From Panax quinquefolius (lineage: Eukaryota > Streptophyta > Magnoliopsida > Apiales > Araliaceae): DNA of 64,000 nucleotides. Both the position numbers and the translations under genes were made by a program. The stretch's first letter is position 1. Every line of letters begins with the position of its first letter. Location: positions 248,001-312,000 of the forward strand of contig JAINUW010000096.1 in NCBI GenBank assembly GCA_020205615.1. The letters run 5' to 3'. Below, piece after piece: positions 46,319-58,254 of the stretch. Below the pieces are notes generated by a model. That model was not told where the DNA came from, searched no databases, and saw nothing but the letters and a program-made list of their open reading frames with translations.

Positions 46319-47165
46319 CTAGCATTTATGAGCACTGAGAGCAAGGCTTCTCGCTTCTTCAAGGTCACATTTCCTAACAAGACGTTTGTCAAGAATTTCA
46401 TCAACACCATTTGAACTCATAGCCGCCTTCGGAGAAAGGAAAACAATGTATAAGGGGTATAAGATTGGATGAGTGAGAAAATGAAGGTATCAGATTAATT
46501 CACATATTCCATTAAGTTTTGGTGTGGATGAATGGCTATCACTATGATATATATGAGTTCAAACAGGATAGAAAAGGATCAGTCAAGATACTTCTCTTTA
46601 AACGTCTTCCCTTTACAATGGCAGCGGACCCGGCGACGGTTTGATCATACAACCGTTGTTCTACTTTTAGCGACGGACAACATATAAGCGTCATTAAAAG
46701 TATAGACGACGGTTGTATAACCGAACCGTCGCCGATCCGTCGCTAAAAAGGGTAAGCACGAAGTGAAAAAGAATAAAAATATCTGATTGATCCAGATCAA
46801 ACATGATAATATAAAAATTATAGATGTTACTCTTGGTTGTGAATTTGTTTGTAGATATGTAAGCAGGATCATTGTATTCATATGTGCCTTTGAGGCCTGA
46901 GTTGCTGCCATCAAAATTTAACAACCCACTCAACAACACAAGTAGACATCAAGCCAATCAGATATTAAAAAACATTAAATGATTATTTCCCAATAATCGC
47001 CCTGCCAAACGGATGGTGATCAAACGGGTTTAAAATAGTAAAAACAAGTAATATCATGCAGTACAATTACCTTTGCTCAGATTAATTGATCCATCAATAT
47101 ATTAGCAGACTTTAAATCATTATGTATAACAGTTGGGGCTGCCTGTTCCATGGAATTGGCATGTA
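46319..47165 (-). pseudogene. Receptor-like kinase pseudogene (CRLK1-like)
   Basis: Three exon-like pieces on the minus strand, in order. At 47165-47071: PTVIHNDLKSANILMDQLI, the kinase catalytic loop with HRD changed to HND, then a TGA where Arg is expected, then a GTAATT donor. At 46938-46800: the activation loop and APE region (NFDGSNSGLKGTYEYNDPAY, ISTNKFTTKSNIY), with the DFG motif not recognisable. At 46426-46319: the end of the kinase C-lobe (GVDEILDKRLVRKCDLEE, then LSAHKC and TAG). The pattern best resembles calcium/calmodulin-regulated receptor-like kinases of the CRLK1 type. The N-lobe and receptor part are not seen, and a hairpin-rich insert lies at 46622-46750. Not functional. 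Confidence 0.65.
46622..46750. repeat. Hairpin-forming insert in the kinase pseudogene
   Basis: Contains TAGCGACGGA and its reverse complement TCCGTCGCTA about 60 bases apart, plus CGACGGTT...AACCGTTG and CGACGGTTGTATAACCG pairs. It resembles sub-terminal repeats of CACTA elements or a small MITE. No flanking duplication was identified. Confidence 0.5.
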
Positions 47166-48321
47166 AAAATTAGAATAAACAAGGCTACGTACTTAGGTTA
47201 AAGAGTTGGTGCATCTTAGAAAAAACTTTCAACATCTTATTTATTTTGTACCCATGACTCAACGAGAAAATGGGTCAGAACTTTTGGCATGGCAATTGTG
47301 CGCAGAAGTTTTGGAACTAAATATATGAGATGGATCGAATTAACCATTAATTACTATATATGCTGATCCTCCATTGAAATAATTGAAATGCAAAACAAAC
47401 TTTACTAATTTGTACGCATCACTTTTGGCCTATTGGTCTTGACAGATCTATGACAACAAACTTTTGCTTCTTGCGAAGAGGTTTATGCAAATATAATTAA
47501 CCCACAAAAGAATTAATATATCTTAAGAAAGAATTTAAATGTCTTTATCATGGTTATTGATGCATTTTGAATCAAATTTGTTCAAGTTGATCAAATTGTT
47601 AGAATGCAAAATGTGTCCTTGAATTTTGGGTATCCAAATAGGCCTCTCATGGAGGGTTTAATCAAGAGGACAATAAATTTTTCCTCTTTCATCGAGTCTT
47701 TCCACTTCCTCTCACCTTCTCTTTCTATATAACATATATTAGCAGGATAGGAGCAGAGTCAGCCTTCGGTTAGGGCTGCAGTTCGGGGTTCATGTATTTG
47801 TTAATGAAAAGGAAGTCAATCAATACAATCATTTTTATATAATCAATCTCAAGAAGAAGAAACGTGTCGGAAAGAAAGTTAAGCCCTCGTATTAATTATA
47901 AAATATAATATAAAACAAATCAATAATATAAGGAATCAAAACACTTTTAGCCACAAAAAGAAGGAAACCCTTCGACCTTCTCAGTTCATAACGCAATGTA
48001 AGCAAAAAAAATTCAATGATTCTCTTCTTCTCCAATAGAGTTGGAAAATAAATCATCCATGAAATTTATCCATACCACGCTTTCTTTGAAATGTAATTTT
48101 TTAAAGATGCATATAGAATCTAGATGTATAAATTTTGTAAATCATTATACATATCTTTGTTAACTTTTAATTTGATTCAACATAAAACTTAGCTGGGATT
48201 CTTGTTCTTTATAATTGGAAATTTTAAGTGAAAGAAAATATGCTCAAAATTCAGGTTTTATTGTTCTTTGTTAATTAGTTTTATTGTTTTTTATTGTGTT
48301 GTGTTTTTAATAAAAATTAAA
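47166..48321. other. No recognisable gene
   Basis: AT-rich intergenic sequence. No exon of the kinase continues upstream in a form I can recognise. No member of the LTR families is present. Confidence 0.4.
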
Positions 48322-48620
48322 AAATGTTTCCTAAGAAACAACTTTCCGGAAATCTCAAGAGAAAGAAAGAAAAAAGAAGAAGAAATTGCTCAAAGTTTAA
48401 GAGGATCTTTGAATAAATATTTTGTTAAACAAACCAATGCTTCACTTGAAAATTTAGATGAAGATTTACCAAATAAATATTAACAACCAATTTAATTGGA
48501 AGAATTAGTAGAAAATGAGAATGATGTGAATGAAGAAATTGATGATCTAGATGAAAATGAAAATAGTGATGAACCTTTCCTTGATGAAAATGAAAATATT
48601 GATGAAAATATGAGAATATA
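48322..48620 (+). pseudogene. hAT/ZMYM1-like transposase N-terminal fragment
   Basis: ATG at 48322 opens MFPKKQLSGNLKRKKEKR. A frame change then leads to EEIAQSLRGSLNKYFVKQTN, followed by an acidic Asn/Glu/Asp-rich stretch (ENENDVNEEIDDLDENENSD). This order of a Lys/Arg-rich start, a Q(S/R)GSL.K(Y/F) block and an acidic linker is typical of the N-terminus of plant hAT-derived proteins annotated as zinc-finger MYM-type 1-like. The TTF-type zinc finger and the transposase core are missing. From ~48615 the sequence changes to an LTR-like remnant. Confidence 0.5.
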
Positions 48621-48965
48621 TAGTTTTCGTTTTTTTAATGTAATGTTTACATTAATCCATGATACTCTATTTCATTTGTTTGGGATTTTGTCTCATTGGA
48701 TTTTCCCCAAGCAAGATTTTAATGGGGCCCCAAAGTGTTCTTCCTTATATTTTGTAAATTCTTATAATTTTAATAAAATTAATTAGTTGATAATTTATTT
48801 ATTTTTTTGTTTAATTTGTATAAAGGGGCACTCTTGAAAAAATTTATCATGAGCCTTAGAAAACCCAAGACTGACTCTGAATGGGAGCATGCATGTGCTA
48901 AGGAATGGTTAGAGTTTTTAGATGAACGAGTCTTCTTAGAATTCCAAATAGAGAGAAAAAAATAT
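48621..48965. other. Retroelement-like remnant
   Basis: The TTTTGTCTCATTGGATTTTCC and AAGATTTTAATGGGGCCCC region resembles the 3' part of some plant retrotransposons. It is too short to classify. Confidence 0.3.
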
Positions 48966-49504
48966 TACTCCCTCCATTCCTAAATATGTGACGTTTATGA
49001 TTTTTGCACATGGATTAAGTAAGTTAAAACTCCTAAAATTACTATGTACTCCCTCTGTTCCTTAATATAGGTAGTTCTAGAAAATTATTTTTGTTCCTTA
49101 ATATAAGTCGTTTGAGAATTTCAAATAAGCAATAATTGCTTAGTTTACAATATTACCCCAAGTAATAAATATAACTTTGGTTCTCTCACTATTTTTTGCC
49201 CAATAAATTACACTCTCCTTTTTCTTTACAATGACAATATAGACAATTGATATTATATTTAATGTTGTACAATCATTTTCTTAATACTTATGCACAACTT
49301 TAAAATGACTTATATTAAGGAACGGATGAAGTATTACCAAAAATAGATAAATAAAAAACTAAATTATATGTGATAAAGATGAGATAGACATATTGTTAAA
49401 GGAATGAGAAAATATAAGAATTAAAGAGAGTATACGAGTAGGATATTAAAAGAGAAAGATAAAAAGTAGCTTTGAAAAAATTGCAGAGAATTAAAGAGAG
49501 TATT
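48966..49504. mobile_element. Outer Stowaway-like MITE, left part
   Basis: TACTCCCTCCATTCCTAAAT at the left is the typical end of Stowaway/Mariner-type MITEs of plants. The internal AAAGAGATAAAAAGTAG-like words at 49450-49500 fit. It is interrupted by another MITE at 49049 and cut on the right by the LTR at 49505; the right end is not present. Confidence 0.45.
49049..49331. mobile_element. Nested Stowaway-like MITE
   Basis: CTCCCTCTGTTCCTTAATATA at the left, and TATATTAAGGAACGGATGAAG, its near-perfect reverse complement, at the right. TA flanks both sides (49047-49048 and 49332-49333). Length 283 bp, no coding capacity. Size, TIR and TA target are those of Stowaway elements. Confidence 0.75.
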
Positions 49505-52363
49505 TGTAAGACCCCAGCTTTTATAAATAAAGATGAATTTTCTATAAATATTATTTTTGAATATTATGGAATAAATTTGATATAATGTTATAGTTGTGGG
49601 TAATATTTATAAATTTTGCAAAGTAAGCAAGTTGTTATAAAATATTCGTTTGGCCTGGGAATATTCTTTTTTGTCGGGGAATATTCGATACGACTACTCA
49701 ATCATAAGTGGACCTCATTAATCGGAAGTATTGTCGTAGTTAGAAAACGACAAAATTATCTTCTATAAAAATAACTAAGGAGGTGTTACCGTTAAAACCG
49801 TTGAACTACCCTGATGGTAAAAGTAAAGTAATACTGGCATTGGTTGCATAAGTAGACACAAGTATTGATTATCGATGCTTATTGAGAAGTCACTTAGCTA
49901 TACTCAATTATCAACATGATAATTAACGATCATATCTTATATATTATTGATTCAATTATTGTCACAAGATCTCTTCGTATAATATGTTATATTATTAATT
50001 GAGACGCACAAGTTATAAATGATTAATAATTGTTGAAAGATTAAATAGGTGTTGATTAAAAATAAAATGATTTGTGGTAATATTTATTCAATCCTGATGT
50101 ATATAAAGAGTCTCATTATGCAGACGTTTGTGGTAAGTTTGATTATTTTATGGGGGCCATATGTCATCATCTAAGAGTCTCTTCACGATAGTAATTACCT
50201 TTGTGAATAGTAATTACCTTTCACAATAAGTATTTACCTTCAATCGATAGTATTTTATGCACGTCGAATAGTAATTACCTTTGTGAATAGTAATTACCTT
50301 CGTCGATAGTATTTACCTTCGTCGATAGTATTTACCTTCATCAATAGTATTTACCTTCGTCGATAGTAATTACCTTCGTCGATAAGTAATTACCCTTCGC
50401 AAATAAGTAGTTATCCTTCAATATTACCAAGAGTTAATCGCCTCTTGATTGTTCCAAGAGGTTAATTACCCCTTCATGAAATAGTAGTTGTCTCTTCAAT
50501 ATTACCAAGAGTCATTTGACCCTTCGTTAAGACCAAGAGCCACCCTCGCTTTTTTCTATAAATAAAAGCTTCATTCCTTCATTATTTCTTACGAATTCAC
50601 CAAACTCTACAGAGAGAAACTATAGAGAAGAAAGAAAAATTATTCGCTACTTCACTTTTCCAATATTCGATTCTTCTAAGGTAGGGAATATTATTTGTTG
50701 TACTCGTAAGTGGGTGTTATTCTTTCTTATTCACGAAGAAAACTGTTGTTATTCCATCGCTTATTATTCATTGAATAACTTTTGTATATGCTTGCTTTAC
50801 CTATACTTGGTGACATTCTTCTATTATTACATTGGAACATCCTCATTCATGTAGGTTTTACACCTAGTTAAAATCTTTTTATTATTATTCTGCTGGAACA
50901 TCCTGCATGTGTTTTCCACCGGACTGGTTAAAATCTTTATTATTATTATTCTGGAACATCCGTCTCAGGTGTTTTACGCCGGACTGGTTCCATTCTTCTA
51001 TTATTACATTGAACATCCACATGCGTGTGTTTTACACCAGGACCGGTTCGCCTTCTTTATTATTATTCATTGGAACATCCTGTTTGTGTGTTTTACAGGA
51101 CACGTTCCGTCTTTATTATTATTCTGGTTGGAACATCCTGCCTGTGTGTTTTACGCCGACCTGGTTCCATTCTTTATTATTCTCATTGAATATCCTCGCT
51201 GTTTGTGCATTTTACATGGGACCGGGTTCCGTTATTTATTATTCTATTGGAATAACTTTGCTGCAAGGAGTCTATCGCATGCATGGTGATTTCTTTTGTT
51301 ATTCCATTCTTTATTATACCCAGTTGGTTAAAACTTTGACTTCTATACTCCATGAAATTAGTGGAATATTCATGATATTTCAAGGCTTCATCCAAAGATC
51401 CTTTCATGGAAATATTCTTCTCAAGATTCTTGAATTTTTACTCTACAAAGCAAAGATCATGTCGACAGTTTGGATGTTATTGGTTCCTAGATAAATTAAT
51501 TCTTGAACTTGTTTTATCAATTCTTATATCATTGTCATCATCCTCATGTTTATATTATGTTGAAAGTCATCTGCGTGGCCTCAGAGTGCATAGATGGACT
51601 TGGTATGATTACGACCGAGAGACTATTCGATTGTAATCATGACCGTAATGTTACAAATGATGTGGTAAAAATTCTCAATTGGTCAGAAGTACATCGATGG
51701 ACGATTGTTGGTATGATCATGACCATTAATGAATACACAACTATTCTCGGCCCGTAGTGCATGAATAATTGTGGTCGTGATATCTTAAAGAATATCCTGG
51801 TCAGAAGTAGTGCGAGGGGTGATTCGATGATGTGGAATATTTATTAAAGTGAGTCTCACTATAATGATGATGAAAAACCTTTTAAATCATAAAAGATAGT
51901 AGATTTTATTTTCTACTTAACTTTTTAATGGATTCTTTGGTTCACCGTAGTTAAACTTGATGTTCATTATATTTTATCAGTTTAACACTGTTGTAGGCTA
52001 ATGATAATTTATTCTGCATTATCTTAGTCATAATATTTCTTACTGAGCTAGTTGAGCTCACCCTTTCTTTCACTGTTCTCTTCAGGAAATGAGAATATAG
52101 CTGGGACGAGTCGGGGAACGGAGTAATGGTCCAGAGGATAGCATTAGTAGTCCTCACTATTCTGTGAAATAGTGTGATAATAATTGTAATGAGGACTCCT
52201 TTTGAGTTTGTATAATATCTAGTAGACAATATTTGTATTCAAACTCACAGTTTATGTGTATTGTACATACCTTACGCTTATATTAGTAAGTTGTATTTAA
52301 ATTCTGTACCATGTATCTGACTACCCAAGATGGGTGATGTATACCTAATTTTGGGGCGTCACA
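49505..52363 (+). mobile_element. 5' LTR of Gypsy element C
   Basis: TGTAAGACCCCAGCTTTTAT to GGGGCGTCACA, 2.86 kb, the same subtype as 11471-14214. The ~24-bp AATAGTAATTACCTTCG minisatellite is at 50180-50400. A TATA-like TATAAATA lies at about 50557, and the hairpin-unit array at 50740-51260. The element continues past the window, and its 3' LTR is not seen. Confidence 0.85.
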
Positions 52364-52365
52364 GT

Positions 52366-52377
52366 TGGTATCAGAGC
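52366..52377 (+). promoter_or_regulatory. Primer-binding site of element C
   Basis: TGGTATCAGAGC, two bases after the LTR. It is a perfect complement to the 3' end of plant initiator methionine tRNA, and fixes both the element orientation and the LTR end. Confidence 0.9.
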
Positions 52378-52554
52378 TTAGGGATATGATCCCTGGCTAA
52401 GATGTGAGAATAGTACTAGGAGGGGAGAGACGGGGAATACCTTTCGCTAGTATGACTCTACCTAAGTTTATGTATATTTTATTGGTAGAATCAGAATATA
52501 GGGATAATTTGTTACATGTCAATTAACCTTTTGTTTTATGGCAAGATCTCGAAA

Positions 52555-53690
52555 ATGACATCCGAGAATGTTGAGAATAAGAATGGAGCACAGCGATCGT
52601 TGATTCACCACATATCAATAATCGAGGATAATGTGCATCGTGAATGCGACAATCCTCATGCAAACAACAACACCGACCAAATGATGAATGATCAAATGTT
52701 CGAGAGGCTTTATACAATTTATGCAATGCCAGGAGAGAAGCGATTCTCGCCCAAAACATAGGTGGAAACACGGAAACTCTCTCGGCGATCACCGCTAAAC
52801 AATTCAAGGAGCCGGGACCACCGGAGTTTAAGGGAGAGCCAAAATCACTTCGGCGGAAGCATGGATAAAGCAGTATTACAAGATATTTGATGTCTGGGAT
52901 GCTCCAGGAGCAAAGGTTCCCTTTGCCGCCTTTTATGTTGCGCGGAGAGGCAGACTTTCGTGGGAATCGGTAAAACGTACTCAACCTCTTTCAGATCAAG
53001 ATATCTTGGGAGAAGTTCCAGAGTCTGTTCAACGACAAATACTTTCCGAAAGTATTCGCCATACGTAAGGAGGTGGAGTTTATCAAGTTGGAATAAAACA
53101 ATATGACCGTGTCGCAATACGAGGCAAAATTTGCGGAGTTATCACGGTTCGTCCCACTGGTGGATAATGAAGAGAGAATGGCGCGAATGTTTTTAAGAGG
53201 TTTGAAAGTCAGGAGATACGTCAACATCTTATTCTCATAAACCGTGTTTGTATTCAGGATGTTGTAAATAGGGCTCGATTAGTGGAGGAGCGATAACGAG
53301 TCAACGCAACTAAAAAAGAAGCGTGACAAAATTATAATATCACGAGAGTAGTCATCGAAGCGGTGACAACAAGCGTGAAGGAATCAATGGATCAGATATG
53401 GTAACCACTTCTGGTGGTAATCGTACAAAACAATAAGAATGGACATTTCAAGAAAAGGAGATTCAACAATGATGGAAAGACGTCAAGACCAAAGACCGTT
53501 GTTAAGGAAGGAGAAAGACCACTATCATCATGCTTCAAATGCGGAGGAGAGGGACACATCATCATCCGAATCACGCGCCATGCCGTCAAAGATGTTATAA
53601 TTGTGGAAGAGAAGGTCACTTAGCTCGATTTTCTTGCGTTCATCAAGACAAATTCAACTAGGATGGAGGCACCAAAGGTCGCCCTAGAAA
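52555..53690 (+). pseudogene. gag: Gag of element C (capsid and zinc knuckles), frameshifted
   Basis: ATG at 52555 starts MTSENVENKNGAQ. About 250 bases later the retrotransposon Gag domain appears in shifting frames: FDVWDAPGAK, then ILGEVPESVQ, SESIRH, and the MTVSQYEAKF-like block near 53100. The end of the domain is at 53180-53300. A zinc knuckle follows at 53530 (CFKCGGEGH), then a second CYNCGREGH-type knuckle near 53596, written in another frame. Gag assembles the cytoplasmic particle and binds the RNA through the knuckles. At least four frame changes prevent a continuous product. Confidence 0.8.
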
Positions 53691-53751
53691 AGTCAAACCC
53701 AGAGTAGCAAGAGGAGGCGTTTGTTGTGACCTCAGAGCAAGGAACCCGAAT

Positions 53752-53931
53752 GAGGTCATCACGGGTAAGCTTATCATAAACTCTAATGAAGTCTATACTT
53801 TATTTGATACCTGGGCTTCTTCCCATTCTTTTATTTCTCCTACTTAAGGCCATCGATTAAATTTGACTCAGGAGAAATTAGACTTTGATTTATCTGTGGA
53901 AACTCCGGTTGGGAGAAACCTTCATTACATC
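53752..53931 (+). pseudogene. Protease of element C, first part
   Basis: Retropepsin start: GKLIINSNEVYTLFDT, then S.HSFISPT and a body matching LNLTQEKLDFDLSVETPVGE. It breaks at ...TFIT(S), where element D inserted. It continues at 63845. The catalytic loop reads DTW, probably a misread or mutated DTG. Confidence 0.75.
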
Positions 53932-56346
53932 TCGTGAGACCCCAGATTTTATCAATAAAGATTTAAATTTTGTTGAAATAATTTTTTAATATTATGGTGT
54001 GAATTTAAGATAATATTATAGTTGTGGGTAGATTTATAAATTTTACAAAGTATGCAAGTGGTTATATTATATTTGATTGGCTCTGGGAATATTTGGTTTA
54101 GCAGGGAATATTCGTATAACTACTCAATCATTGGTGGACCCCTATTAATGTAATTATTCATTTGATCGAGAAACGATAAAAAAATATTTTATTGAAATAA
54201 CGGCGGAAGTTTTACCGTGGTTATTGTTGAACTACTCAGAGTAAAAGTACAAGAATAAGTGTGGTTGCATAGAAGCACACCGGTATTGATTATCGATGCT
54301 TATGTGAGAAGTCACCAGTTTGATTCCATTATCATTTCGATTAATAATATGAATTATTATAGCGATAATGACGCTTTTGTTTTATTCGTATTATTAACGT
54401 AATAAAACGTAAACATCTTTTTATATAAAATAGAATACTTTATTAAAGTTATTCTATAAATAGAATATATTATATTTTATTACGCATAGTGTTGCATAGT
54501 GTTTTGCAGATAGTGTTTTGCATAAGATTGCATAGTGTTTGCATAGTAAAATGTTTTTATATAAATAGAATATATTATATTTTATTTAAAAGATTTTTCT
54601 TTAAATATGGACCGCCGATTAAAGTAAATCAATCGGACCGCTCATGGATTAATTCTTATACATTCCATTTTCCTATAAATAAGCTCATTCCTTCATTATT
54701 TTTCATTTAATTCATTGAAACTCTAGAGAGAGAAATTATAGAGAGGTTATAGAGAGAAAATTATAGAAAGAAGAAGAGTATTCTCGCTACTTCACTACTT
54801 CTATATTAGGTTCTTTTTACGGTAAGGGTGTTATTCTTTCTTCTTGAAGAGAACTTCATTATTCCATTCATTATTATTCATTGGAATAACTTCGTAAAAG
54901 TGGCATACCCTATACATAACCCGTGATACGCTGTGACATACCCTATACTTGGTGAAATCCTTATGTTATTCCATTGCTTATTATTCATTGGAATAACTTT
55001 GTATATGCCATTTACCCTATACTTGGTGACATTCTTCTATTATTCTCGTTGGAACATCCCGCTCATGTGTTTTACGTGGGACCGGTTCCGCTTTTATTAT
55101 TCTCATTGGAACATCACGTTCGTGTTTTACACCAGGACCGGGTTCCGCCTTTATCATTCCGCTGAATATCCTATTCGTGTGTTTTACACCGGATCCGGGT
55201 TCCATCTTTTTATTATTCATTGAACATCCCGCTTGATTGTGAATTTCACCCGACCTCGGGTTCCGTTATTATTATTCTCGTTGAATAACTCGTCTCGCGC
55301 ACAAGCACCGCATTTACGTGGTGATTTCTTTTGTTATTCCATTCTTTATTATACCCAGTTGGTTAAAACTTGGACTTCTATACTCCATGAAATTAGTAGA
55401 ATATCCTCGATATTTCGTTTCATCCAAAGATCTTTCATGGAAATATTCTTCCCGATCATTCTTGAATTTACTCTCATAAACAAGATCATGTCGACAATTT
55501 TGGACGTTAATAATTCATGGATTAAATAATTCTTGAACTTGTTTTATTGAATTATTATGTCATTGTCATCATCCTCATGTTATATTATGTTATCTTCGCT
55601 TACGCAAGATAGATGAACTTAGTATGATTATGACCAGGATCATTCTAAGATAATCATGACTTGATATAAATGATATGACAAAAGTCCTCGTTGGCTCGTA
55701 ATGCAAGTTGATGGATAGTTTTTGGTATGATTATGACCAGGGGTGATTCGGATAGTCACGACCATTGATAATTTGATGAAAATCCTTGACCGTGGTATGG
55801 GGATGATTAGATGTGGTGGTTTATTTATTGTCGAGTCTCGTGATAAAAATTGATGAAAACCTTTTAAAACCTAAAAGATAGTAGACTTTATTCTCTACTT
55901 GACTCTTTTAATGGATTGCTTATTCCGCCGCAGCTTAAACCGGTTGTCTATTGTATTTTATCGGTTTAACATTTGTTGAAGGCTAATGATAATTTATTCT
56001 CGCATTATCTTAGTCATAATATTTCTTCTTTGGGCTAGTTGAGCTCACCCTTTCTTTCATCGTTTTCTCGTGAAATGAGAACATATTTGGGACGAGTCTG
56101 GGAACGGAGTAATGGTCCGAGGATAGCATTAGTAGTCCTCACTATTCTCGTGAAATAGTGTGATAATAGTTGTAATGAGGACTCCTTTTGAGTTTGTATA
56201 ATATCTAGTAGATAATATTTGTATTCAAACTCACAGTTTATGTCGTATTGTACACGACAGTTATATTAGTAAGTTGTATTTGAATTTATGTACCATGTAA
56301 GTGGCGACCCAAGATGGGTGACGATACCTAATTTTTGGGGCGTTAC
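53932..56346 (+). mobile_element. 5' LTR of element D
   Basis: Begins TCGTGAGACCCCAGATTTTAT (TGTGAGACC in other copies) and ends GGGGCGTTAC. It shares the TTTTATCAATAAAGATTTAAAT start with the 3' LTR at 61468. The GCATAGTGTT array is at 54483-54550, and the hairpin-unit array at 54840-55300. Confidence 0.85.
54674..54681 (+). promoter_or_regulatory. LTR promoter TATA box, element D
   Basis: TATAAATA in the context TTTTCCTATAAATAAGCTCATTCC, conserved in every family-A LTR of the window. The transcription start would be about 30 bases later, in CTTCATTATTTTTC, which marks the U3/R border. Confidence 0.65.
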
Positions 56347-56505
56347 GGTTAGTATCAAAGCCATAAGTGTGAAGAGCCCCGAGCCTCTCATTGGTGACTT
56401 CGTTGATGGGAATGCACCGGCCGGACTCTCCGTAGGGACGCCGCTCTTCGGTGGCAAGTCGATAGTACCAATGTGAGGTGCTGACACAAGTTGGTGTCCA
56501 GAGTC
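56347..56505 (+). other. Pol-linker-like segment in the leader of element D
   Basis: Between the LTR end and the PBS lie ~160 extra bases, GTATCAAAGCCATAAGTGTG ... TGTGAGGTGCTGACACAAG ... GAGTCACAG. They align with the protease-RT linker (19405-19575 and 58255-58430) at perhaps 70% identity. Both edges of the segment share short words with the PBS region (TATCAAAGC; GTCACAGTTGGTAT). Confidence 0.6.
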
Positions 56506-56510
56506 ACAGT

Positions 56511-56522
56511 TGGTATCAGAGC
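56511..56522 (+). promoter_or_regulatory. Primer-binding site of element D
   Basis: TGGTATCAGAGC, intact, preceded by GTCACAGT as at a normal LTR end, although the real LTR end is 165 bases upstream. Confidence 0.75.
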
Positions 56523-56693
56523 TAAGGGATATGATCCCTGGCTAAGATGTGAGAAAAGTACTAGGAGGGGAGAGACGGGGAATACCTTCGCTAGTATGAC
56601 CTACCTAAGTTTATGTGCTATTTTATTGGTCGGTCAGAATATAAAGATAATTGTTACATGTCAATTAATCTTATTTTGTGGCAGTGTTTGAAA

Positions 56694-57810
56694 ATGGCAT
56701 CCGAGAATGTTGAGAATAGCAATGGAGCACAGGAGACTGTTGATTCTCCACAGATCAATAATCAGGACAATGTGCAACAGGATGGCGATAATCCTCCTGT
56801 AAACAACAACACTGATCAATTGATGAATGACGGTACGTTTAAAAGGTTTTTAGAATTCATGCAACATCAAAGTAACGCGACTTTCTGTCCAAAACGTAGG
56901 TGGAAACACGGAAACTCTCTTCAAAGCGGTCACCGCTAAACAATTCAAGGAGTTGGGACCACCGGAGTTTAAGGGAGAGCTAAAACCACTTTCGCGGAAG
57001 CATGGATAAAGCAGATTACACAAGATATTTGATGTCTTGGGATGCTCCGAGGAGCAAAAGGTTCCTTTTCACGCTTTTATGTTGCGCTGAGAAGCGGACA
57101 TCGTGGGAATTCCAGAAACGACTCAACCTCCATTGCATCGAAGATATCTTGGGAGAAGTTCCAGAGTCGTTCAATGACAAATACTTTCCCGAAAGTATTC
57201 GCCACATGAAGGAGGTGGAGTTTATAAAGTTGGAACAAAACAATATGACCGTGTCGCAATACGAGGCAAAATTTGCGGAGTTATCACGATTCGCCCCACT
57301 GGTGGATAATGAAGAGAGAATGACGCGAATGTTTTTAAGAGGTTTGAAGCGGAGATACGTCAACATCTTATTTCTCATAAACCGTGTTTTTATTCAGATG
57401 TTGTAAATAGGGCTCGATTAGTGGAGAGCGATAACGAGTCAACGAACTAAAAAAGAGAAGCGTGTAAGAAAATTATAATACCGGCGAGTAGTCATCAGCG
57501 GTGACAACAAGCGTGGAGGAAATCAATAAAGCCGAGATATGGTAACCACGGTGGTAATCGGGGCCAAAATAATAAGAATGGACATTTCAAGAAAAGAAGA
57601 TTCAACAATGATGGAAAGACGTCGGCGCCAAAGACCCGTTTCAAAGGAAGAAGAACGACCAACCCATTATATGCTTCAAATGCGGAGGAGAGGACACATC
57701 ATCCGGATCGCGCCACGCCGTCAAAGCATGTTATAATTGTGGAAGAGAAGGTCACTTAGCTCGATTTTGTCGTTTATCAAGACAAATTCAACTAGGATGG
57801 AGGCACCAAA
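56694..57810 (+). pseudogene. gag: Gag of element D, frameshifted
   Basis: ATG at 56694 starts MASENVENSNGAQETVDSPQ. The capsid-type domain begins near 56935 (KQFKELGPPEFKGELKP). It continues in the 57002-57406 frame with SFNDKYFPESIRHMKEVEFI, the MTVSQYEAKFAELSRFAP block, and ERMTRMFLRGL. The zinc knuckles lie at 57670-57770 (MLQMRRRGH in one frame; CYNCGREGHLARFC in another). This is the best preserved Gag here. The pattern is the retrotransposon Gag domain of Tekay/Del-like elements. Several single-base frame changes are present. Confidence 0.8.
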
Positions 57811-57892
57811 GGTCGCCCCTGCATAAACCAAAGCTGTAGTTTAAGAGAAAGCGTTTTTTTCTCGTGACGAGGAACCCGAATAAAATTATCAC

Positions 57893-58220
57893 GGGTGTAA
57901 GTTAATCGTGAAGCTCTTCATAAGTCTATACCGTGTTAGATACTAGTTCTACCACTCTTTTATTTCACCTAGTTGCGTTCAACGCTTAAATTTGACTCGG
58001 AGAAGTTAGACTTTGACTTATTGGTTGAAACTTCGATAGTAGGAGCCTTCGTTACGCTTCTACTATTTTTAAATCTTGTTTGATTCAAATAAACACTTTC
58101 AACGCTATTCTGTCGATCTTATCTTTTGAAAATACTTGCCTTTGATGTGATTTTAGGAATCAATTGGTTAACTACTCATCATGCTTTTCGTAAGGTTGTT
58201 AGCTTTTATATTCATAACCA
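57893..58220 (+). pseudogene. Protease remnant of element D
   Basis: Broken frames resembling SCEVYT.LDTSST.SFIS near 57920-57970, then LNLTSEKLDFDLLVET, and near the end LGINWLTTHHAF, with GINWL in place of GMDWL. Pol does not continue after this point except for the linker and a short pol start. Confidence 0.65.
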
Positions 58221-58254
58221 ACTCTGTTATACTTAATTCAAAGTAACCAAACCC

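Noticed and set aside
52366..52377. tRNA gene
   Set aside because: Only the 12-base primer-binding complement is present; no cloverleaf surrounds it.
52523..52984. 153-codon frame on the minus strand
   Set aside because: Antisense of gag of element C.
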